The translations under genes were made by a program, and so were the position numbers. 12,705 bases of DNA from Thermodesulfovibrionales bacterium (GTDB taxonomy: Bacteria; Nitrospirota; Thermodesulfovibrionia; Thermodesulfovibrionales; UBA1546). Location of the stretch: the NCBI GenBank assembly GCA_919901705.1, contig CAKKPR010000336.1, forward strand, positions 1 through 12,705, written 5' to 3'. This document shows positions 6,771-12,634 of this stretch, in pieces. The notes under the pieces are model-generated. The model saw only the letters and a program-made list of their open reading frames with translations. It was not told the origin of the DNA and did not search any database. Positions within the stretch are counted from its first letter, which is position 1. Every line of letters begins with the position of its first letter.

Positions 6771-7277
6771 ATGAGGCAGTATGATGCAATTGAAAAGCAG
6801 ATAATAAAAATATTAAAGACAATTCCTAAAGAATCTTCCAGATTAAAGTGGTCAGGTGCTCGTCCATGGACAAGACAGATCAAAAATAAAATCTGTAAAC
6901 TTGGGAAAAAAGATAGATATTGTTATGTCTGCGCCTCAGGGGATAACACAGACTGGGAAGAATGGCTCTATGATGTGACTTGGTTGAAATTAGATAGAAA
7001 TAAATCTATACGGTATTCTTCTTTGGTATTGGAATGTGAATGGGGAAATGCTTACGAGGAAATATACAATGATTTCGCAAAATTGCTGCTGGCACGGGCT
7101 CAGCATCGCATTATGATTTTCGAAGGAAAGAGTAAGGATGATATATTGAATATAATGAGAAAACTTAAGAAAGAAACGACAAACTTCAGGGATTCTACCC
7201 CTAAAGATAGATATCTCTTTGCCGGTTACGATAATAGTAGAAATACTTTTGAATTTGATTTGTTTGTCCTTCCATAA
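6771..7277 (+). CDS. Uncharacterised 168-aa protein, possible nuclease-like core
   Basis: I do not recognise a named family. The 168-aa protein is soluble and has no signal peptide or membrane segment. The most structured-looking stretch is WEEWLYDVTWLK (62-73), then SSLVLECEWGN (83-93), then IYNDFAKLLLARAQHRIMIF (98-117). This has alternating strands with D69, E88/E90 and a helix carrying DFxKLL, an arrangement reminiscent of restriction-endonuclease-like (PD-(D/E)XK) folds. That is a guess from pattern only; the DxK element is not clear. The ATG has a very good AAGGAGGG ribosome site. It starts 45 bp after the WYL gene and may be read with it. It looks richer in AAA/AAT codons than the flanking housekeeping genes. 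Confidence 0.75.
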   Translation: MRQYDAIEKQIIKILKTIPKESSRLKWSGARPWTRQIKNKICKLGKKDRYCYVCASGDNTDWEEWLYDVTWLKLDRNKSIRYSSLVLECEWGNAYEEIYNDFAKLLLARAQHRIMIFEGKSKDDILNIMRKLKKETTNFRDSTPKDRYLFAGYDNSRNTFEFDLFVLP

Positions 7278-7305
7278 AATTAAAGCTATTTTTTGGTATT
7301 CAAGA

Positions 7306-7323
7306 CTGTCATAATGCTGGCAG
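7306..7323. promoter_or_regulatory. Candidate operator palindrome, site 2 (CTGTCA-N6-TGGCAG)
   Basis: CTGTCA (7306-7311) and TGGCAG (7318-7323) form a dyad with one mismatch and the same 6-nt spacer as at 5676-5693. The block overlaps the -35 zone of the next gene's putative promoter, a position expected for a repressor. Confidence 0.45.
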
Positions 7324-7330
7324 AGCAATA

Positions 7331-7339
7331 TGGTATTAA
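7331..7339 (+). promoter_or_regulatory. Possible extended -10 promoter for the four-Cys gene (leaderless)
   Basis: TGGTATTAA has a TG extension and a partial -10 (TATTAA, 7334-7339). It ends 6 nt before the GTG at 7346, the same spacing seen at panC and the phosphatase. There is no Shine-Dalgarno. Confidence 0.4.
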
Positions 7340-7345
7340 TATGCC

Positions 7346-7600
7346 GTGGAACCAAAAGAACTGCCAGAAACTGATCCCAAACAAAATAAGCTGGACAAAT
7401 GCAAAACCTGTTATTTAGTGGATAGCTGCATGCTTACACCAAAAATGACAGAGTATTGCGGCGGCCCCTGGAAGGATGAAGAAGAAAGGGATGTTTTTAT
7501 CAAAAAAGAAATCTTAGGGCACAAGATAGGATATAAAGAGCAAAGACCCGCACAAACAGTTTATGAAATAGTTCACAGAAAACAAAAGCGGCGAAAGTAG
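7346..7600 (+). CDS. Small four-cysteine protein of unknown function
   Basis: This 84-aa, highly charged protein has four cysteines at 19, 22, 28 and 38 (C-x2-C-x5-C-x9-C, in KCKTCYLVDSC...YCGGPW). The spacing could hold a zinc ion or an iron-sulfur cluster. The second half is a basic helix-rich tail ending KQKRRK, which could contact nucleic acid. No family is recognised. It starts with GTG at 7346; no in-frame ATG lies close upstream and there is no Shine-Dalgarno, but an extended -10 ends 6 nt before the GTG. It lies 68 bp after the 168-aa gene, with a palindrome in between that recurs upstream of the WYL gene. It may be a separate, regulated unit. Confidence 0.6.
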   Translation: MEPKELPETDPKQNKLDKCKTCYLVDSCMLTPKMTEYCGGPWKDEEERDVFIKKEILGHKIGYKEQRPAQTVYEIVHRKQKRRK

Positions 7601-7658
7601 GCAAGAAAGTTTTCAAACCTATATTGCATCAAAAGGGCAACAGATGGAGGAGGGAGTC

Positions 7659-8222
7659 ATGGCAAAAAAACTTTTGGTTATGTGTTTTCTTATTTCATTC
7701 TGTTATCCTGTGTTTGCAGAGGGAGGGACGGTTTATACAAACGATGATTTAGGTAAATATAAAAACCAAACGCCACAAAAAGCAGACAAATCTGAGGTCC
7801 CATTACTTATTGAAAAAGCCATCAGTATCACTAATGATGTAACTTTACCAGGTGAAACAAAATGTGAAAAGTTATCAGGTATAGGAAGACAACTTAGCTT
7901 TGTCAATACAGACAATGAAACTATCGTTAACGAGATAAAGAGAATAAATGCTTTAATTGAAAAATTCTGTGAAGGCATCAAGCCAAAGAAAGTAAGCACA
8001 CTTAATGGCGAAAAAGAAATCCATGTAGGCATGACTACTGATAAAGCAAGGCAGGTTGTAGGCAACCCAAGCAGCATTAGCAAATCAGGAGGGAGCTACG
8101 GCACGCATGAAGAGTGGGTTTATTCAAGAAGATATTATATGGGGTCTGGAGTTTGGGGAGATGAGAGTTATCTATATTTATATTTTGAAAATGGTAAGTT
8201 AACAAGTTGGCAGGAAAAATGA
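7659..8222 (+). CDS. Exported protein with BamE/SmpA-like C-terminal domain
   Basis: I place the start at the ATG 7659 rather than the in-frame ATG 7644, because GGAGGAGGGAG forms a ribosome site directly before it and the protein then begins with a clean signal peptide (MAKKLLVMCFLISFCYPVFA, cut before EGG). This gives 187 aa. Residues about 55-105 are a charged helical region. The end holds EIHVGMTTDKARQVVGNPSS (about 123-142) and EEWVYSRRYY...YLYLYFENGKLTSW, the pattern of BamE/OmlA/SmpA-like small domains ('GMt..qv...G.P' followed by 'W.Y...l.F.nGkl'). Such domains occur in outer-membrane assembly lipoproteins and in many unrelated exported proteins. There is no lipobox cysteine after the signal peptide, so it is probably soluble in the periplasm. 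Confidence 0.7.
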   Translation: MAKKLLVMCFLISFCYPVFAEGGTVYTNDDLGKYKNQTPQKADKSEVPLLIEKAISITNDVTLPGETKCEKLSGIGRQLSFVNTDNETIVNEIKRINALIEKFCEGIKPKKVSTLNGEKEIHVGMTTDKARQVVGNPSSISKSGGSYGTHEEWVYSRRYYMGSGVWGDESYLYLYFENGKLTSWQEK

Positions 8223-8245
8223 TTTACATCCGATAACTCAAATTA

Positions 8246-8268
8246 CTGGAGCACGAAGGGTATTTAAA
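8246..8268 (+). repeat. 23-bp direct repeat, left copy
   Basis: The copy begins CTGGAGCACGAAGGG and ends TATTTAAA. It matches 8968-8990 at 22 of 23 positions in the same orientation. It lies 24 bp after the preceding stop codon. The two copies bracket the nucleotidyltransferase module. Confidence 0.85.
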
Positions 8269-8301
8269 CTGCCTTTTTTCAGGGTTTTAACTGCTAAATA
8301 A

Positions 8302-8310
8302 TGATATAAT
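8302..8310 (+). promoter_or_regulatory. Extended -10 promoter of nucleotidyltransferase module
   Basis: TGATATAAT is a perfect extended -10 (TG-n-TATAAT). The TATAAT ends 9 nt before the ATG at 8320, leaving a leader of only a few nucleotides. There is no Shine-Dalgarno and no clear -35. Confidence 0.55.
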
Positions 8311-8319
8311 ATTAACACG

Positions 8320-8505
8320 ATGAAAGTGGATCGCAAGCAGGCAAGTCTCAAAAAAATGTCAAAAAAAGACGACTCTTTTGTTAAAATGTCTCCGGCAGAG
8401 CGCATCTCGTTTATGTGGGAGCTTACAGAAGAATTATGGTCTTTGAGCGGTTTTAATGTTAAACAAAGATTACAAAGAAATGTTACAAAGCTTATTAAAC
8501 AATGA
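8320..8505 (+). CDS. Small partner protein of nucleotidyltransferase module
   Basis: This 61-aa basic protein has the core KMSPAERISFMWELTEELWSL...RLQRNVTKLIK. This resembles a small protein type often encoded directly before MNT/DUF6036-like nucleotidyltransferases ('...PeERl..vweLT.e.w.l.g....RLqR.v..v.r'); I recall that pairing from general knowledge and cannot check it here. Its 3' end overlaps the nucleotidyltransferase start by 50 bp in another frame, so translation is probably coupled. The start has a near-leaderless promoter and no ribosome site. A toxin-antitoxin or defence role is plausible for the pair but not shown. Confidence 0.65.
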   Translation: MKVDRKQASLKKMSKKDDSFVKMSPAERISFMWELTEELWSLSGFNVKQRLQRNVTKLIKQ

Positions 8506-8914
8506 GGTGAGATTCCTCGTTGTTGGCGCATACGCGATGGGTGCATACGGTTACCCGCGCGCCACTGGTGATTTTGATATATGGGTGGAAGCCACCTCTG
8601 AAAACTCAAAGAAAGTATATAAGTCTCTGTCAGAATTCGGAGCCCCTCTTTCTGATATAACAACGGGAACTTTTGCAAAAGAAGGCATTGTCTTTCAAAT
8701 AGGCGTGGCGCCGCGCAGAATTGATATTATTACGCATATAGATGGTATCAACTTTAAAGAAGCTTACGAAACAAAGAAAAAGATTAAAATTGAAAATCTG
8801 GAAATTCCGTTTCTCTCAAAGGAAAATCTCATCAAAAACAAACAGGCTACGGGCAGAGAGAAAGACAGATTGGATGTCGAGTATTTAAAAAAGCGCGATA
8901 GCAAAGGTTCCTGA
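8456..8914 (+). CDS. MNT/DUF6036-like nucleotidyltransferase
   Basis: This 152-aa protein has a minimal nucleotidyltransferase core. FLVVGAYAMGAYGYPRATGDFDIWVE (20-45) holds the glycine-rich turn and the catalytic DxD (D39, D41). PRRIDIIT (87-94) supplies the third acidic residue (D90). The glycine motif reads GAYAMG rather than the canonical G[GS]. The C-terminal part (LSKENLIKNKQATGREKDRLDVEYL) matches the 'li..K.a.gR.kD..Dl..L' ending of AbiEii-like and related nucleotidyltransferases. Family members transfer nucleotides to tRNA, partner toxins or drugs; the target here is unknown. It overlaps the small upstream gene by 50 bp. It converges on mnmE, and a 23-bp direct repeat follows its stop. 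Confidence 0.82.
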   Translation: MLNKDYKEMLQSLLNNEVRFLVVGAYAMGAYGYPRATGDFDIWVEATSENSKKVYKSLSEFGAPLSDITTGTFAKEGIVFQIGVAPRRIDIITHIDGINFKEAYETKKKIKIENLEIPFLSKENLIKNKQATGREKDRLDVEYLKKRDSKGS

Positions 8915-8967
8915 GACATATTTGTTTTTTTAACTTCAACAACATTCCCCATTCCCCCAAAAAACTT

Positions 8968-8990
8968 CTGGAGCAGGAAGGGTATTTAAA
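8968..8990 (+). repeat. 23-bp direct repeat, right copy
   Basis: The copy begins CTGGAGCAGGAAGGG and ends TATTTAAA, with one mismatch to 8246-8268. It lies 54 bp after the nucleotidyltransferase stop and 14 bp before the mnmE stop on the other strand. Confidence 0.85.
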
Positions 8991-9004
8991 AATAACTACG
9001 AAGC

Positions 9005-10408
9005 TCACTTCCCAATGCAGAAATCGCTGAATATCCTGTTCAATATATCATCTGTTGTTACAGCGCCGACAATCTCCCCGATCCTGTCAAGCGCCTCTCT
9101 CAGGTCAATGGCTGTTATTTCAACCGGCTGATTGGTTTCCATAGACTTTAATGCATTTCCCAATGAATCATAAGCAGCCTGGATTGCAATCTTGTGCCTC
9201 AGATTGGTGATTATAATCCCTTCTTTCTGCTCTTTCCAGTTTTTAACGCAGGAGCTGAAGATTGTATCCTTAAGCTCTTCAAGTCCATCCTCCTTTAGGG
9301 CAGAAATGCTTATAATTTGTGAGGCATAAGAAAAAAGTGCAGAGGCAACTTCCGCTCTTCTGCTCTCCCGCTCTTTCGGACTAATTAAATCGGATTTATT
9401 AATCGCAATTATCGCATTTTTACCTTTAATTTTCCCAAGGACCTCGAAGTCCTCATTTTTCAAAGGTTCGCTCCCGTCAACTACTGCTATAACCAGGTCT
9501 GCGTCTTCGATTGCCTTCAGGCTTCTTTTAACGCCTTCTCTCTCTGCCATATCATGCGACTCCCTTATTCCCGCAGTGTCTATTATCCTCAATGGCAGGC
9601 CGTTTATATTCAGATATTCCTCTATAATGTCCCTTGTTGTGCCCGGCATATTTGTTACGATTGCCCTGTCCTTCTGGAGAAGCGCATTGAGCAATGAAGA
9701 CTTCCCGACATTCGGCCTTCCTACAATCGCTGCGCCAAGCCCTTCCCTGAAAAATCTTCCTTCCTCATAAGTTTTCAAAAGGGATTCCAACTCCGCAAGG
9801 ATTGAGCCTGTTGATTCCAGCATCTCTTTTTTCGAAGATATTTCTATCTCTTCTTCCGGAAAATCTATGTATGCCTCAACAAATGTACATATCTGAGTCA
9901 GCGCCTCTCTCAGTTTTAAAATCTTCACGGAAAGCCTGCCCTTAAGCTGTTCAAGCGCAATCCTTCCTGCTTCATCTGTCTTTGCCCTTATGAGGTCAAT
10001 AACTGCCTCTGCCTCGCTCAGGTCAAGCCTGCCGTTTAAAAAAGCCCTTTTTGTAAATTCTCCGGGATCGGCAAGCCTTGCGCCTTCCTTGATTACAAGC
10101 TCAAGAACCTTTCTTAGCGGGAGCATTCCACCGTGGCAGTTAATCTCGACAATATCTTCTCTGGTGTAAGTATTCGGTGAGCGCATTACTGATACAAGGA
10201 CTTCATCAACAGTATCATTTGTTGAAGGGTCTTTTACAAAGCCATAGATAATTCTATGAGATGGTGTGTCTGAAATTTTTTTGCCTTTTGGCGAATGGAA
10301 CAGCCTGTCTGCTATCTTAAATGCGTCTTTGCCGCTCAGCCTGACAATGCCTATCCCGCCTTCTCCGAGAGGGGTTGAGATTGCAGCTATCGTGTCGTCA
10401 AGAAACAT
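9005..10408 (-). CDS. mnmE: tRNA uridine-5-carboxymethylaminomethyl modification GTPase MnmE
   Basis: With MnmG, this GTPase installs the cmnm5/nm5 group on U34 of several tRNAs in the cytosol. The 467 residues match the family. The N-terminal folate-binding domain starts DDTIAAISTPLGEGGIGIVR (4-23). The inserted GTPase domain has GRPNVGKS (230-237), PGTTRD (255-260), DTAG (277-280) and NKSD (337-340). The protein ends with the essential CIGK (464-467). The family N-terminus confirms the ATG at 10408. There is no Shine-Dalgarno; a TATACT lies 8 nt upstream, suggesting a leaderless message separate from yidC. mnmG is not adjacent. It converges with the nucleotidyltransferase module on its 3' side. 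Confidence 0.98.
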   Translation of the reverse strand: MFLDDTIAAISTPLGEGGIGIVRLSGKDAFKIADRLFHSPKGKKISDTPSHRIIYGFVKDPSTNDTVDEVLVSVMRSPNTYTREDIVEINCHGGMLPLRKVLELVIKEGARLADPGEFTKRAFLNGRLDLSEAEAVIDLIRAKTDEAGRIALEQLKGRLSVKILKLREALTQICTFVEAYIDFPEEEIEISSKKEMLESTGSILAELESLLKTYEEGRFFREGLGAAIVGRPNVGKSSLLNALLQKDRAIVTNMPGTTRDIIEEYLNINGLPLRIIDTAGIRESHDMAEREGVKRSLKAIEDADLVIAVVDGSEPLKNEDFEVLGKIKGKNAIIAINKSDLISPKERESRRAEVASALFSYASQIISISALKEDGLEELKDTIFSSCVKNWKEQKEGIIITNLRHKIAIQAAYDSLGNALKSMETNQPVEITAIDLREALDRIGEIVGAVTTDDILNRIFSDFCIGK

Positions 10409-10416
10409 AATTATAT

Positions 10417-10422
10417 AGTATA
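10417..10422 (-). promoter_or_regulatory. mnmE -10 box, predicted leaderless start
   Basis: On the minus strand TATACT lies 8 nt before the mnmE ATG, giving a leader of about 1-2 nt. The -35 is weak. The 122-bp gap up to yidC is A+T rich. I see no gene and no clear terminator in it. Confidence 0.45.
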
Positions 10423-10530
10423 ACTTACTAATGAGTAGGGAAATACAACAGTTCGTATAGTAATTGATGGGGCGACGATTAAAATTAAATTAATAACGAC
10501 AACGGCACTATTAAGAAGGAGAACTCCACG

Positions 10531-12093
10531 TTACGCTGTTTCTTTGGCCAGTTTTTTGTTTACATAGAACTGCTGTACGATCGAGAGGATGTTGTTTACA
10601 AGCCAATAAAGGACAAGGCCTGATGCAAAATTAAGGAACATGAAGGTGAATATTATCGGCATAAACATCATAAGTTTCGCCTGCTTCGGGTCCATTGTGG
10701 ACGGGGTCATCTTCTGCTGTATTACCATGGTTATTCCCATGAGATAGGGCAAAGGTCCGCCGAGAGAAAAGCCTGCGGCCTGCCCAAAGAGGGTATCAGG
10801 GGCAGACAGGTCTGTGATCCAGAGCATGAACGGCGCGCCCCTTAATTCAATGGCGATAGACAATATCTTGTAAAGCGCAAAGAATACAGGGATCTGAAGA
10901 AGCATCGGAAGGCAGCCGCCCAGCGGATTCACCTTATATTTTTTGTAAAGCTCCATGGTTTCTTTCTGCATTCTCTGCGGGTCTTTCTTGTGCTTTTCCT
11001 TTATCTCGGCCATTTTCGGCTGTATATCCTGCATCTTCTTCATTGACTTCTGACTTTTGTTTATCAACGGAATAAACGGTATTCGAGTTACAATTGTCAA
11101 GAGCACTATTGCCCATCCGTAATTCCCCATGAAGTTATAAAAGAATTTCAGGAGCCAGAAAAGAGGTCTTGATATGATAGAGAAAAAACCGAAATCAATA
11201 ATATGCTCAAGACCAAGATTCAATTCCTTGAGTTTGTCATGCTCTTTTGGCCCGGCATAAACAATAAAATCATTAACGCCCGGCTTCCCCTTAAATGCAA
11301 CTATAGATGCATCCTGAACCTCCCATGCCTTTGCCTCATCAATCGGGGTCACAGGCACAACAGCCGCAAAAAAGTATTTGTCCTCCATTGCAATCCATTT
11401 CAGCCCGCCCTGATAGCTCTTGACTTCTTTCAGTTTCTTTGCATCCAGCTCTATCCTGTCTGCCTCCTTAAGTATCACGGGCCCGATATGTTCTGTTGTA
11501 TCTTTTCTGTCATGGATTCCGAAGTCAGTGCCAAGTGTTATCCAGTATTCAGGAAAATTAGCAACTTCATCCTTGAGGCCGAATTTATAACTGTCATTGT
11601 AGAAAGTGTAAGTCCTTCTTATTGAATATTCGGGATTTGCGTATTCAAAGACAACGGAACTGGTGTTTGTTCCTTTAGTGAGGTTGATGTCTCTTCCTGA
11701 GACACTGAAATTTACTTTTGAAAGACTGAAATTATTCTGAGGCCCGACAGCCAAAGGCGGAACAGCGCCACGCTCTTTCTGAAGGAGAACGGCCAAGCCG
11801 TCTTTATCCTTATGTTTTTTCAGCTCCCATTTCTTTATCGTAGCGCCTGTTGATGAGAGAGTCGCAGAATAAAGCTCAGTCTCAACCTTTATCTCTTTTT
11901 CTTCTGAAGGCAAAGCAGCCGCAGGAACAGAAACGGGCTTTACAGCCTCCTGCTTTTTCTCTTCTTTCTGGACTGCCTTTGCCTGCTCCGTCACCGGTTT
12001 TAAAGGCACAGGCTTAATGAAAAAATACTGGTAGCCGACCAGTATGGCTATTGAAAGGATTATGGCGATTAGTGTTCTTTTGTCCATTTCCAT
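10531..12093 (-). CDS. yidC: Membrane protein insertase YidC
   Basis: This inner-membrane insertase folds and inserts membrane proteins alone or with SecYEG. The 520 residues fit the long Gram-negative form. TM1 is at about 7-25, a Lys/Glu/Pro-rich linker covers 30-70, and the periplasmic beta domain covers about 70-290. The conserved insertase core runs from about 300 to 515 (FGFFSIISRPLFWLLKFFYN; GNYGWAIVLLTIVTRIPF with the conserved groove Arg337; NPLGGCLPMLLQIPVFFALY; SGLVLYWLVNNILSIVQQ). The start could be Met1 (12093) or Met3 (12087, giving MDKRTL, the commoner family start); neither has a strong ribosome site. It begins 6 bp after yidD and is surely co-transcribed with it. No jag/khpB follows it, unlike in many genomes. 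Confidence 0.97.
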   Translation of the reverse strand: MEMDKRTLIAIILSIAILVGYQYFFIKPVPLKPVTEQAKAVQKEEKKQEAVKPVSVPAAALPSEEKEIKVETELYSATLSSTGATIKKWELKKHKDKDGLAVLLQKERGAVPPLAVGPQNNFSLSKVNFSVSGRDINLTKGTNTSSVVFEYANPEYSIRRTYTFYNDSYKFGLKDEVANFPEYWITLGTDFGIHDRKDTTEHIGPVILKEADRIELDAKKLKEVKSYQGGLKWIAMEDKYFFAAVVPVTPIDEAKAWEVQDASIVAFKGKPGVNDFIVYAGPKEHDKLKELNLGLEHIIDFGFFSIISRPLFWLLKFFYNFMGNYGWAIVLLTIVTRIPFIPLINKSQKSMKKMQDIQPKMAEIKEKHKKDPQRMQKETMELYKKYKVNPLGGCLPMLLQIPVFFALYKILSIAIELRGAPFMLWITDLSAPDTLFGQAAGFSLGGPLPYLMGITMVIQQKMTPSTMDPKQAKLMMFMPIIFTFMFLNFASGLVLYWLVNNILSIVQQFYVNKKLAKETA

Positions 12094-12099
12094 AATTAT

Positions 12100-12312
12100 T
12101 TATCTCACAGGGTCATATCCGCCGGAATGAAACGGATGGCACCTGAGAATCCTTCTTGCTGACAGACAAACACCTTTTAAAGCGCCGTATTTTTCTATTG
12201 CCTCTGCCGAGTATTCAGAACACGTAGGAGTGAACCTGCAGGCATTAGGGAGCAGCGGCGAGAGCAAATATTTATACGCTTTTATGGCCGTTGACAATAT
12301 CTTCTTCATCAT
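12100..12312 (-). CDS. yidD: Membrane protein insertion efficiency factor YidD
   Basis: This small membrane-associated protein assists YidC-dependent insertion. The 70 residues carry the full family signature: YKYLLSPLLPNACRFTPTC (14-32), SEYSAEAIEKYG (33-44) and RRILRCHPFHSGGYDPV (53-69), with the three conserved cysteines. Two consecutive ATG codons open it. The AGGTGA just upstream is better spaced for the second (12309), so the product may be one residue shorter. It is followed after 6 bp by yidC. Upstream, only 132 bp separate it from rpmH, where rnpA normally lies. Confidence 0.96.
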   Translation of the reverse strand: MMKKILSTAIKAYKYLLSPLLPNACRFTPTCSEYSAEAIEKYGALKGVCLSARRILRCHPFHSGGYDPVR

Positions 12313-12444
12313 TTCACCTGACCTGTGTTTTTTCCGCCCTGGGCAGCTTTATCTCGAAGGCATTAAGGTACTGCGCGTTGTTAAGAGGCTCTTAAGCTTT
12401 GTATCTGCGTCAGCGCTACTAGTCTCACAACAAGCACCCGCACA
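12313..12444 (-). pseudogene. rnpA position without an intact gene; possible short remnant
   Basis: In most bacteria rnpA (RNase P protein, about 110-120 aa) lies between rpmH and yidD. Here only 132 bp separate them, and no frame encodes the RnpA core (no RNRxKR-type motif). One minus-strand frame, open from 12391 to its TGA at 12314-12316, ends AFEIKLPRAEKTQVR. The LPRAEK part resembles the start of many RnpA proteins, but it lacks a start codon and follows an in-frame TAA. It may be the remnant of a gene that lost its body by deletion. A chance resemblance cannot be excluded. Confidence 0.4.
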
Positions 12445-12585
12445 TCACACACTTAACTTTTTCCTGCCCTTTGCCCTTCTCCTCTGAAGGATCTTCTGCC
12501 CTCCCTTTGAACTCATGCGTTCAAGGAAGCCGTGCGTGCGTTTCCTTTTTTTCTTGTGAGGATTGTATGTAGTATATGTTCCCAT
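12445..12585 (-). CDS. rpmH: 50S ribosomal protein L34
   Basis: I translated this short gene by hand from the minus strand. It encodes 46 residues beginning MGTYTTYNPHKKKRKRTHGF and ending RRRAKGRKKLSV, with the invariant KRKRTHGF (14-21) and the RRRAKGR (37-43) of L34. It is a structural component of the large ribosomal subunit. The start ATG at 12585 has a GGAGAAAG ribosome site, and a good promoter lies just upstream. It is the first gene of the rpmH-yidD-yidC cluster. Confidence 0.97.
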   Translation of the reverse strand: MGTYTTYNPHKKKRKRTHGFLERMSSKGGQKILQRRRAKGRKKLSV

Positions 12586-12604
12586 AGTCTTTCTCCGAAA
12601 GGAA

Positions 12605-12634
12605 AGTATAATCTTTTGATGAAAATAAAGTCAA
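12605..12634 (-). promoter_or_regulatory. Sigma-70-type promoter of rpmH
   Basis: On the minus strand, TTGACT (12629-12634; 5 of 6 to consensus) and TATACT (12605-12610; 5 of 6) are separated by 18 bp. The -10 ends 19 nt before the rpmH ATG, leaving room for a normal short leader with a ribosome site. Beyond it (12635-12705) I see no gene and no clear DnaA boxes. Confidence 0.75.

Noticed and set aside
7644..7658. Longer start for the BamE-like protein at 7644
   Set aside because: Those codons form the purine-rich ribosome site for the ATG at 7659, and starting at 7659 gives a standard signal peptide.
8238..8678. Minus-strand 146-aa frame opposite the nucleotidyltransferase module
   Set aside because: It has no recognisable domain or ribosome site, and the plus-strand pair is well supported.
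12230..12487. Rightward 85-aa frame across yidD and rpmH
   Set aside because: It lies antisense to two confirmed conserved genes and has no domain features; it is a shadow.
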